From positions 1 through 41,207 of the forward strand of contig DAIDHB010000053.1 of NCBI GenBank assembly GCA_027452145.1: a stretch of DNA of 41,207 bases, read 5' to 3'. Of this stretch, positions 29,162-37,036 are shown one piece after another; within the stretch, counting starts at the first letter, position 1; each line of letters opens with the position of its first letter. Source of the stretch: Planctomycetales bacterium. Its GTDB lineage: Bacteria > Planctomycetota > Planctomycetia > Isosphaerales > Isosphaeraceae. Below the pieces are notes generated by a model, which searched no databases, was not told the DNA's origin, and worked only from the letters and a program-made list of their open reading frames with translations. The position numbers and the translations under genes are program-made.

Positions 29162-30744
29162 CACGGGCGGCTCCCGGATTTCGTGGCGGGGGCGGGACCG
29201 GTCGGCCGGGTCGGCGGGGGCGGCCCCGGCGGGTCGGCCGCCTGGTGCGGGACCGCGTGGGTCGGCGCGATCCTGGGCGTCGGCGAGTCGGCCGCGATCC
29301 TCGCCCCTTCCTTCGCCGAGACGACTTCCACCGGCGTCCCCTCGGTCAGGCTCGACGGATCGCCGAGGATGACCCGCTCGCTTCCGTCGATCGGCTTCCA
29401 GTCCTCGGTCCCCTCCGCCGAGGCCGAGATCCGCCGGTCGGTGACCTCGATCCACTGGCCGTCACTCACGCCCGTCTGGAGCTCAGTCCGCACCGCCTTG
29501 CCGTCGCGGTAGAGCCAGCAGTACGCCGCCTCGCCGCTGTACGTCAGCGCCGAGGCCGGCAGCGCGCGGACGCCCGGGCGTTCGATGCTGATCTCGACGT
29601 ACGCGTACATGTTGGGTAGTAGCTCGCCGCCGGGGTTGGGCAGGTCGACCTCGGCGCGCAGGGTCCGGCTCTTGAAGTTGAGGGCCCACGACGTCCGCGT
29701 CACCTTGCCCGCGATCGGCCGCTCGCGGAACGCTCGGACCTGCACGCTCGCCGGGCTCCCGGCCTTCACGTAGTCGGCGTCCTGCTCGGGGATGTCCGCG
29801 AAGACCCGGACGACGTCGGTCCGGTCCACCACGTAGATCGGCGCGGCGCCCTTGTTGGAGATATCCGGCGAGAGGTACATCGCCGTCGGGTCGCCCGTGG
29901 CGGGCAGGACGAAGTCGAACGTGTTGGCGTTCCTCACCGTGATCACGCCGTCGAACGGGGCCGTCAGTGTCAGATAGCCGACCCACGCCGCCATGCGCCG
30001 CTCGTCGCTCTGCGCCACGGCCAGTGCCGCCTCGGCCACCTTGACCTGAACCTCGGCCCGCCCGAGCGACGCCTCGCGCGCCGCGACGTCGGCCTCGGCC
30101 CGGGAGATCGCGGCGCGGGCCTCGTCGCGCGACGCCGTGCTCGCGCGGAGCTGATCCGTCGCCTCGTCGAGGATCTTCGGGTCGAGGTCCCCCTTGTCGA
30201 CCTCGACCTGGAGCCGCCTGACCTGCACGGCCCAGCGATCGACCGTCGCCTGGAACTTCCCCAGCAAGGCCCGCGCCTCAACCAGCCGCGAGCGGGCCGC
30301 GCCGAGGTCGGCCTTCGCCACGTCGACCGCCTCGCGCGCGACCGCGATCCGCTCGCGGTCGAGCCCGACGGTCGCCTGCTTGGTTTTGTGGTCCTCGACG
30401 ATCTCGGGGACGAAGAGCGTGGCCAGGACGTCCCCCTTCTTCACCTTGTCGCCGATGTCGACGATCCACTTCTCGATATAGGCCGTCATCTTGGGATAGA
30501 CGGACGTCCGCTCGTAGCTCTCGATGAAGCTCGGCTGGCCCACGCGCCGGACGATCGTCCGCACGTCAGGGTACATCAGGCGGACCGGCCGGGGCCCGGT
30601 GTCCCCGCCGAAGTCGATCCGGGCCTCGCGACGGCACCCGGCCGCCGCGATCCCCGCCAGGATCGCCGCGATCGCGACGAGGCGGGCGCGCGGTCCGGCC
30701 GGCGTGCGGCCTGGGCGTCGCGGCGCTCTGGGTGCGGCTTGCAT
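29161..30744 (-). CDS. RND efflux periplasmic adaptor lipoprotein (adaptor A)
   Basis: This HlyD-type adaptor (527 residues) begins with a basic, Pro-rich signal region and lipobox 'LAGIAAAGC'. It continues with 'YIEKWIVDIGDKVKKGDVLATL', a long alpha-hairpin, 'LTAPFDGVITVRNANTFDF' and the beta-barrel and membrane-proximal domains. The tail is Pro-rich ('PPGPPPPTRPTGPAP'). ATG 30744 has GGAG 7 bases upstream. It follows permease 2 by ~71 bp and overlaps adaptor B by one base. It should sit on permease 2 and bridge to a TolC-like channel. Confidence 0.93.
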   Translation of the reverse strand: MQAAPRAPRRPGRTPAGPRARLVAIAAILAGIAAAGCRREARIDFGGDTGPRPVRLMYPDVRTIVRRVGQPSFIESYERTSVYPKMTAYIEKWIVDIGDKVKKGDVLATLFVPEIVEDHKTKQATVGLDRERIAVAREAVDVAKADLGAARSRLVEARALLGKFQATVDRWAVQVRRLQVEVDKGDLDPKILDEATDQLRASTASRDEARAAISRAEADVAAREASLGRAEVQVKVAEAALAVAQSDERRMAAWVGYLTLTAPFDGVITVRNANTFDFVLPATGDPTAMYLSPDISNKGAAPIYVVDRTDVVRVFADIPEQDADYVKAGSPASVQVRAFRERPIAGKVTRTSWALNFKSRTLRAEVDLPNPGGELLPNMYAYVEISIERPGVRALPASALTYSGEAAYCWLYRDGKAVRTELQTGVSDGQWIEVTDRRISASAEGTEDWKPIDGSERVILGDPSSLTEGTPVEVVSAKEGARIAADSPTPRIAPTHAVPHQAADPPGPPPPTRPTGPAPATKSGSRP

Positions 30745-30775
30745 CGGGGTTCTCCGCGGCTGGTTGATCAGGTCA

Positions 30776-30799
30776 GTCCGAGTCCGAGTCCGAGTCGGA
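30776..30799. repeat. GTCCGA hexanucleotide repeat between permease 2 and adaptor A
   Basis: Three exact 'gtccga' units and one variant ('gtcgga') lie in the 71-bp spacer between permease 2 and adaptor A. Variation in copy number would change the spacing between the genes, not a protein. Confidence 0.7.
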
Positions 30800-30815
30800 A
30801 TCGGATCGGGTGAGG

Positions 30816-33800
30816 TCAGTGGTGGCCATGCGGCTCGTCGTTGCCGTTAGGTTCTTTCACCTCGGTATCGGCTTCCGCACCCGCCCCAGGAATCTCCGGG
30901 TCATAGTGCGCGCTTTCGGGATCGTGCGGGTAGATCGACGGCGAGGCCGCCTTCCTCCGGCCGATCACCAGCGAGAAGACCGACGGCACGACGAGCAGGG
31001 TCGCGAACGTCGACATCACCAGGCCGCCGATGACGGCCCGGCCCAGCGGCGCCTGCATCTGGCTGCCCCGCTCGAGCGCCAGGGCCATCGGCACCATGCC
31101 GACGGTCATCGCGCAGGCCGTCATCAGGATCGGCCGCAACCGCTCGCGGGCGCCCAGGATCGCGGCCTCGGTCGAAGGCGCCCCGGCCTTCCAGTGCTCG
31201 TCGATGAACGTCACCAGCATCACCGAGTTCGAGACCGAGACCCCCAGGCACATGATCGAGCCCATGAACGACTCGATGTTCAGCGAGGTCCCGGTGGACA
31301 GCAGGATGATCGCGATGCCCGCCAGCACGCCCGGCACGGCGCCGATGGAGACCAGCGCCAGTCGGGGCGACTGGAAATACGCCGTCAGCAGCACGAAGAT
31401 GACGAACACCGCCACGCCCAGGCCGATGCCGAGCGACTCGAACATCTCGATCATCGGCGGGAGCTGCCCCAGCGCCTCGACCCGCACCCCGCGCGGAGGG
31501 TCGCCGGCCGCCTCGATCGCCTGCGCGACCTGCCGCGACGCGCGGCCCATGTCCTCGCCCTCGACGTTGGCCGTCAGCGTCAGATAGCGCTGCGACATGT
31601 CGCGGTCAATTTCGCCCGGCCGGACCCCGCGCCGCACCATCGACACGTCGCGGACCATCAGGTTGACCAGCGGGTTGACCGACTCGATCGGCAGGGTCTC
31701 GACATCCTCGGGCCGGTCCAGCCGCATCGGCGGGACCTCGATCTGCACCAGGTAGTCGAAGCCCGTCTTCACGTCCACCCAGTAATTCAGCGACGCGAAC
31801 CGCGTCGAGGCCGTCGCCATCACCAGCGCGTGCGCCACGTCCTCGACCTTCGCGCCGGAGAGCCCCGCCTTTTCGCGGTCGACGTCGACCTCGACCGTCG
31901 GATAATCGAGCTGTTGCTCGAACTGAATGTCGCGCAGGTAGTCGATCTTTCCCAGCCTGGCGGCGATCTTCTCGGCGTGCTGGCGGACGAGCGCCAGATC
32001 GGTGCCGATGACCCGGACGGCAATCGGCGTCGACGCGCCGAAGCTCATCACGGTCGTCACGATGTCGCCTGGCTGGAAGCCGAACGAGCACTTCCTCGCC
32101 TGGCGGTCGGCCTCCTCGGGCGACAGGCCGCCTTCCTCCAGCCGTTTGGCCATCCACGGGATGATCTTCCTCGGCAGGATCTCGCGCATCCGTTCGCGGA
32201 ACCGATCGAGCTTGACCCCGCTGTCCTCGGTCAATGCGACACGGAGCTGGCCGTCGTCCGGCCCTCGCATGAACAGCACCATGTTGTTGATGCCGAAATT
32301 CGTGGGCACCTGGCCGACGAAGCCCATCGTGATCGCGATGTTCTCGGGCTTGACCTCGCGCTCGATCTCCTCGATGCACTTCATCGCCATCTGGCGGGTC
32401 AGCTCGAAGTTCGAGCCCGGCGGCGGCCGGAACCGCAGCACGAATTCGCCCGAGTCGACCTGCGGGAACAGCTCGGTCCCCAGTTGCATCCCGAGCAGCC
32501 ACAGCACCAGCCCGCACGCCGCCACGTATCCCGGCACGATCAGGTAGCGTAGCCGGACGAACCAGGCGACCGCCCCTCCGTACACGGCCAGCAGCCGGTC
32601 GAACAGTCCCGGTTTCGCCTCGCCCTTCCCCTCGTCGTGGCCGTGCCCGCCGTGGTGCTTCAGCAGCGCGACGCAGAGGATCGGCACGAACGTGCTCGAC
32701 AGCACGTACGACGAGATCATCGCGAACCCGACGCCCAGGGTCAGCGGCATGAACAGCGATCGCAGCGGATCGCTCATGATGAACGCCGGGATGAATACCG
32801 ACAGGATGCACAGAAGCGCCAGTAGCCGCGGCACCGCGGTGGCGTTGCTCGCGTGCAGGACGGCCGTGGCCACCCGAGACGTCCGCCCCATCTGCACGTG
32901 CACGTTCTCGATCGTGACCGTCGCCTCGTCCACCAGGATGCCGATCGCCAGCGCCATGCCGCCCAGCGACATGATGTTGATCGTGTTCCCCGTGATCCAG
33001 AGCCCGCACAACGAGCCCATCAGGGCCAGCGGGATGTTCGCTACCACCACGATCACGCTGCGAGGATCGCGGAGGAACAACAGGATCATCAGCCCAGTCA
33101 GCCCCGCGCCGATCATCCCCTCTGTCGCGACGCTCTTGACGGCCGCGATCACCGTGGGCGACTCGTCGAACTCGAAGTTGACCGTGACGTCCTCCGGCAC
33201 CGCGCTGCGGAAGAGGTCCATCGACCGCCGTACGTCCTTCACGACAGTCAGGGTCGAGCCGGTATCCTTCTTGATGATCGGCAGGTACACCGACTTCTTG
33301 CCGTTGACGAGCGCATAGCCGTAGTTGATATCGGTGTCGTCGCGGATCGTCGCCACGTCGCGGAGATAGACGTTCTCCTCCATCCGCAGCGGGATCGTGC
33401 CCAGGCGCTGGATGTCGAGGATCGTCGCGTTGTTCGACACCATCGGCATCGAATCCTTGACGTACAGATTCCCCGCCGGGATGATCGTGTTCCCCTTCGC
33501 CAGCGCCTCGATGATCTGCTGGGGCGTCAGGTTGTAGTCGAGCATCTTCTGCGGGTCGACGCTGATGACGATCGACCGCATGTTCGGGCCGAACGGAGAG
33601 ATGGCCACCGTGCCCGGCACGTTCTTCTGCACCAGCGGCCGGATCACGTTCTGCGCCAGGTCGCCCAGCCGGCCGAGCGACGTCACCTTGCTCTCGAAGA
33701 CCAGGTAGCCGACCGGCACGCTGCCCGCGTCCATGCGCATGATCATCGGGGGCATGGTCCCCTTGGGCATCCACGACATCGAGCGGTCCGACATCGCCAC

Positions 33801-34124
33801 GACCTGGGCCATCGCCTGCCCCATGTCGGTGCCGGGGAAGAATGACAGCTCGCACAGCGAGACCTGCTGGATGTTCCGCGTATTGATGTCCCGGATGCCG
33901 TCGACATACTGGAAGTACAGCTCGAGCTGGTTGACGATGAACCCCTCCATCTGGTCGGGGCTCATGCCGACGTAGTCCAGGAACACGTAGATCTTGGGGA
34001 CATTCAGCGAAGGGAAGATGTCGACGCGCATCCGGTTATAGGCGAGGGCGCCGCCGCTGATCAGGGCAACCACCAGCATCAGGGTGGTGACCGGGCGCCT
34101 CATCGCCATGACGGTCGGATTCAT
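30816..34124 (-). CDS. RND efflux permease 2
   Basis: The 1102-residue AcrB/HAE1-CzcA-type permease is a close paralog of permease 1 throughout, including the periplasmic loops. TM1 is 'VTTLMLVVALISGGALAY'. TM4 'GILVDEATVTIEN' carries Asp399-Glu400. The TM10 region 'GVSVSNSVMLVTF' carries Ser965 at the AcrB Lys position. 'RLRPILMTACAM' keeps the conserved Arg and Thr. The cytoplasmic tail is shorter than in permease 1 but shares 'YP-x-x-PES-x-H-x-DP' and ends in 'HGHH'. ATG 34124 is supported by GGGGAG 8 bases upstream. It is the first gene of the minus-strand efflux run, with adaptors A and B directly behind it. Confidence 0.94.
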   Translation of the reverse strand: MNPTVMAMRRPVTTLMLVVALISGGALAYNRMRVDIFPSLNVPKIYVFLDYVGMSPDQMEGFIVNQLELYFQYVDGIRDINTRNIQQVSLCELSFFPGTDMGQAMAQVVAMSDRSMSWMPKGTMPPMIMRMDAGSVPVGYLVFESKVTSLGRLGDLAQNVIRPLVQKNVPGTVAISPFGPNMRSIVISVDPQKMLDYNLTPQQIIEALAKGNTIIPAGNLYVKDSMPMVSNNATILDIQRLGTIPLRMEENVYLRDVATIRDDTDINYGYALVNGKKSVYLPIIKKDTGSTLTVVKDVRRSMDLFRSAVPEDVTVNFEFDESPTVIAAVKSVATEGMIGAGLTGLMILLFLRDPRSVIVVVANIPLALMGSLCGLWITGNTINIMSLGGMALAIGILVDEATVTIENVHVQMGRTSRVATAVLHASNATAVPRLLALLCILSVFIPAFIMSDPLRSLFMPLTLGVGFAMISSYVLSSTFVPILCVALLKHHGGHGHDEGKGEAKPGLFDRLLAVYGGAVAWFVRLRYLIVPGYVAACGLVLWLLGMQLGTELFPQVDSGEFVLRFRPPPGSNFELTRQMAMKCIEEIEREVKPENIAITMGFVGQVPTNFGINNMVLFMRGPDDGQLRVALTEDSGVKLDRFRERMREILPRKIIPWMAKRLEEGGLSPEEADRQARKCSFGFQPGDIVTTVMSFGASTPIAVRVIGTDLALVRQHAEKIAARLGKIDYLRDIQFEQQLDYPTVEVDVDREKAGLSGAKVEDVAHALVMATASTRFASLNYWVDVKTGFDYLVQIEVPPMRLDRPEDVETLPIESVNPLVNLMVRDVSMVRRGVRPGEIDRDMSQRYLTLTANVEGEDMGRASRQVAQAIEAAGDPPRGVRVEALGQLPPMIEMFESLGIGLGVAVFVIFVLLTAYFQSPRLALVSIGAVPGVLAGIAIILLSTGTSLNIESFMGSIMCLGVSVSNSVMLVTFIDEHWKAGAPSTEAAILGARERLRPILMTACAMTVGMVPMALALERGSQMQAPLGRAVIGGLVMSTFATLLVVPSVFSLVIGRRKAASPSIYPHDPESAHYDPEIPGAGAEADTEVKEPNGNDEPHGHH

Positions 34125-34760
34125 CGGAAGGCTCCCCTGGCCTCATCGCGAGCCCGGCCTCGGCGACTCGACGGGCACGGCCGGTGCTCAGATCAGATTG
34201 TCACATGGTTTCCGGCGTCCGAGAAGCCGGTCCCTCCAATCACGCCCGCCGAACTCCCCGATTGCGCCGCTGGGACCGATTCGAACGATGACCCGCGTCC
34301 GTCCGATCCCCCGCCGGAAGGGGTTCGATACTCCCGCCAGGTCGGACACCCCGACGAACCGCCGTTCAGGCCGGTCGATCGGCTCGTCGATCTTCCAGCC
34401 TCTTCGAAAGGTCGGCGCGTCGGGCCGTTGGACCGCTCGACGACCGGCCATCGTCCACTGATCCCGTGGCGCCGGCCGGCCCGTCGATGTTGCCGGCTGC
34501 TGTTCCGGCTTCCCTGGCGCGGGGTCTCCCGCCAGCCTGGCGCCCTCGGCGCGCACTCCGGACGTGGACCGCTTGGTGGATAACGAACACAACCGCGCCT
34601 GCCCCTCGGGCAGAAATTGGGTTGCTCTGAAAATACGAAGGACACCCAAAGGCGCACGCACGCAAGGTCTCGCTTTCATCGGTATGGGTGTCGCCCGGCG
34701 ACATGAGGCTCGTTTTGCTCTTTTCCACCCTCGGAACGCCCTTTCGGCGCCGCGATCCGC

Positions 34761-34800
34761 CGAACGAATATGAAGATAATATGAAGATTGGGTTCGTTCG
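34761..34800. promoter_or_regulatory. operator-like motif: 11-bp-spaced direct repeats inside an inverted repeat
   Basis: Two exact copies of 'atatgaagat' (34768-34777 and 34779-34788) are 11 bp apart, one helical turn. They are flanked by the 8-bp inverted repeat 'cgaacgaa' (34761-34768) and 'ttcgttcg' (34793-34800). The patch is AT-rich in a GC-rich setting. The layout suits a dimeric regulator of OmpR/PhoB type, which is inference. Confidence 0.4.
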
Positions 34801-34839
34801 CGCGATTCCGGGGTGCTTCGAGCCCTCCTGGACCTGTCT

Positions 34840-35012
34840 TGCGATACGATGCACGCATCTTGGCCTTGCTGCAGACAGCAAGGCGTTGATCTGGTAAGCG
34901 GCCGCATTTCGCCTGCCCCCGACGCATGTGCCCGAGGCCCGCCGCGCCCTCGCGCGGCTCGCCTCACGCGCCATCGTGGATGCACCACCATCCCGGGCGG
35001 GATGGCTTTTTT
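34840..35012 (+). ncRNA. candidate small structured RNA ending at an intrinsic terminator
   Basis: Within 150 bases there are three perfect stem-loops, all with 4-base loops: 8 bp at 34864-34883 (loop CAGA), 7 bp at 34941-34958 (loop CCTC) and 7 bp at 34988-35005 (loop GGGC), the last followed by C and six T. No plus-strand gene lies upstream that would need this terminator. The 5' end is a guess; no strong promoter was found. It does not match tmRNA, RNase P, SRP or 6S RNA as far as I can judge. Confidence 0.35.
34988..35012 (+). terminator. intrinsic terminator without an assigned gene
   Basis: Stem 'ccatccc'/'gggatgg' (34988-34994 / 34999-35005) with loop GGGC is followed by CTTTTTT (35006-35012). 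This is the clearest factor-independent terminator in the window and acts on the plus strand. Confidence 0.75.
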
Positions 35013-35632
35013 ACCGACGATCAACTTGCCAAAGACCAACCAACATCTGATATAGACGCCGGCCGCGCGGTTTTATTCCCAACTTTTTCCGGAAGCCCTG
35101 GTTTTTTCTGGTCTGGTTGTGCCAGTCGGACGATCGGTCGTTCGGGAACTGAATAGACGTTTGTTAATCAACGCCGCTGCCGGCCACCAATCGGGACCGC
35201 AGACCGGAAGGTGCCGGCGGGCCACGACGGCGGAATCTCGGCCGCTTTCGATGGGCGGGCAGGCGGCCTACCGCTCTGCCTGTTCATCCGGGTCATCTGC
35301 GGACGGATCCGGTCCGGCGCGGTTCGGACAGACCGGCGTTCATCGGCGGACGAAACGGACGTGCGCTCACCGCGGTCGTCTGACAGGAGGGCGCAACCAA
35401 ACCGGGACCGCCCGGCCTGGCGATCGATCGCGGCCGGCTCGGATTCGGGCCCCGGACCGGCCTGAGGGCCTCGGCTCCGGACGGCGACCCAGGGGCCCGC
35501 CGCCGACCGGCCGCAGCCGGGCCGCCGGAGCTGATTGCCTCTTCGGTCCAGGTTCGTGGTTGCGGCCCCGGTTTGGGTTCCCGGGTCGCCGACGCGCCGA
35601 TGCCGGCCGACGCCGGGCTTTCGACTCGGCGC

Positions 35633-36880
35633 TCATTCCGGCCGGGCAGCCTTGACGACGGGCAGTTCGTCGAAGGGCTTGAGACGGTGATCGGGAAGAG
35701 TGTTGTCGTGCACCAGCAATTGATCGCCCCCGGCGAAGAAGGTGCGGGAGCGGGCCACATCCAGGTTATACAGCGGCTGGATCGCGTCCGGCTCGACCTT
35801 CTCAACCCTCGCGCGGCCGCCGAGCGTGCGCAGGATGTCGCCCGGCTCCAGCTCGCGGGCCATGGCCCAGCCTCGGTTCACCCGCCAGAAGCGGTGATAC
35901 ACGCTGGAGACCACCGACGTGCCGTCGGCGAACGAGACGCGCAACGTTTTCCCGGGCGGGTTGTGGTGGATGAAGACGACGGGCTGGAAGGCCAGGGCGC
36001 CCGAGGCTTCGTCCTGGGCGAGGACCTGGTCGCCGCCGCGGATGGCCTCGATCGGCCGGGGGCCGGCGAGGGTGCGGACGGAGGTCCCCGCCGCGAAGCA
36101 GGTCACGACGAGCGGCGGAGGATAATACGGCACGGCATTCTCGACGATCGTGACCCTGGGCGGCGACTGGTAGCTGTAGCCGAGCGCGTCGTACCACCAG
36201 ACGTTGCAGGACTCCTCATCGGCCTTGAGGTCCGGGGGGGCACCGGCGGCGTCGCGAAGGACCTGGATGATCCGAGGGTTCTCCGCCTCGGCGCGCCGGT
36301 TGGCGGCCTCGATCTCGTTGACGTCCGCCGCTAGCCGCTGCTGTGCCGCCTCGGCTCGGAGATTGGCCGCGGCGATCAGGAGGGCCGTCCGCTGCTCGAG
36401 CGCCCGGAGCTCCAACGCCGTCCGGAAGGGGTTGGATTCGCCGGCGACCATGCCGAGCTCTACGCCTTCGACGACCAGGGGCAGGCCGTTGATGTCGTAT
36501 CCGACGTAGCCAAAAAATGAGCGATCGAGCCGGAACGCTGGTGGGGTATCGTAGTTACGAATGATGCGGGCCCGCGACGTATCGACCACCAGGACGCCCC
36601 GCGAGCCCGGTCCCTGCACGAGCTCGACCGAGTACTCGATCTTGTTGCGGATTCGCCCGACCATCTCGCCGACGTAATCGCGGCGTGGGCGCTTCCGGAG
36701 GGCCTTGATCGCCGCGGTGCGTGCCGACACAAACGGAGTTCCAAGGGCCACCTCGGCCAGGGCCAGCGAGGCCCGGGGATCGTCGATCCGGCCGAGCAGT
36801 GAGACGAGCCGGCACTGATCGTCCTCGGAGCGGGTGCCGAATACGAGTCGAAGTGTGGGGACGGCGCGGGGGTCGGTCAC
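35633..36880 (-). CDS. HEAT-like/Hint-domain protein, downstream part of an interrupted gene
   Basis: This 415-residue frame starts at a GTG with no ribosome site and continues in the same frame as the segment at 37034-37666, so it is probably the 3' part of one gene. Residues 1-~80 are HEAT-like helices ('DPRAVPTLRLVF', 'AAIKALRKRPRRDYV'). A middle region follows, including a helical Ala/Glu/Arg segment (~150-215). A Hint (hedgehog/intein) domain spans 261-393, beginning 'CFAAGTSVRT' with the nucleophile Cys261, containing the block-B-like 'SSVYHRFWR', and ending 'LLVHDN' with Asn393. The next residue is Thr394, followed by 22 residues to the stop. Hint domains self-cleave or splice. Relatives are often labelled polymorphic-toxin-type Hint proteins, but no toxin is visible here. 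Confidence 0.75.
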   Translation of the reverse strand: MTDPRAVPTLRLVFGTRSEDDQCRLVSLLGRIDDPRASLALAEVALGTPFVSARTAAIKALRKRPRRDYVGEMVGRIRNKIEYSVELVQGPGSRGVLVVDTSRARIIRNYDTPPAFRLDRSFFGYVGYDINGLPLVVEGVELGMVAGESNPFRTALELRALEQRTALLIAAANLRAEAAQQRLAADVNEIEAANRRAEAENPRIIQVLRDAAGAPPDLKADEESCNVWWYDALGYSYQSPPRVTIVENAVPYYPPPLVVTCFAAGTSVRTLAGPRPIEAIRGGDQVLAQDEASGALAFQPVVFIHHNPPGKTLRVSFADGTSVVSSVYHRFWRVNRGWAMARELEPGDILRTLGGRARVEKVEPDAIQPLYNLDVARSRTFFAGGDQLLVHDNTLPDHRLKPFDELPVVKAARPE

Positions 36881-37033
36881 CGTGCCCAGGTGCGACTCGG
36901 CCTCCTCGCGGGTCGTCGCGGAGGTGTCCCCCAGCCAGGCTTTCCATTTCCGCAGGAGCGGTGCCCAGTGGCGATCAGCTCGGTGCTGCTCGCGCTCCTC
37001 ATTCTCCTCGGCCGCAGCCTTCTCGGGGTTGTT

Positions 37034-37036
37034 TCA
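37034..37036 (-). other. in-frame TGA splitting the helical-repeat/HEAT/Hint gene
   Basis: The two parts (37666-37037 and 37033-35633) share one frame with no other stop. The codon order is CAC GGC CGT TGA AAC AAC CCC GAG, read on the minus strand. A single G-to-A change from TGG would explain it. A sequencing error, a recent pseudogene or readthrough are the options. Confidence 0.8.

Larger units (their letters stand above)
34125..35632. other. 1.5-kb intergenic region upstream of the efflux cluster
   Basis: No convincing protein gene is seen. The overlapping frames here are Arg/Ser/Pro-rich and show no family signature. Base composition drops in GC in two patches (34760-34800 and 35030-35110). 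The region contains an operator-like repeat (34761-34800), three perfect tetraloop hairpins (34864-34883, 34941-34958, 34988-35005) and a plus-strand terminator. It should also carry the promoter of the efflux cluster, which was not identified with confidence. Confidence 0.6.

Noticed and set aside
31606..33855. Minus-strand frame of ~749 codons within permease 2 in another frame
   Set aside because: Overlaps the permease completely and is an Arg/Pro/Gly/Asp-rich compositional frame.
34265..34320. tRNA-like 'gattcgaac' string
   Set aside because: It resembles a T-arm complement, but no acceptor stem, anticodon arm or D-arm can be built around it.
34193..35039. Overlapping minus-strand frames in the 1.5-kb gap
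   Set aside because: Arg/Ser/Gly/Pro-rich, no signal, no motif, no good ribosome site; several frames are equally open.
35030..35110. Possible plus-strand promoter (TTGCCA ... TATAGA) and T-runs in an AT-rich patch
   Set aside because: Spacer is 19 bases, the -10 is weak, no gene follows, and the T-runs lack stems.
36881..37036. Frameshift as the cause of the split Hint gene
   Set aside because: Both parts are in the same frame with 51 open codons between the TGA and the downstream GTG, so a single stop codon is sufficient.
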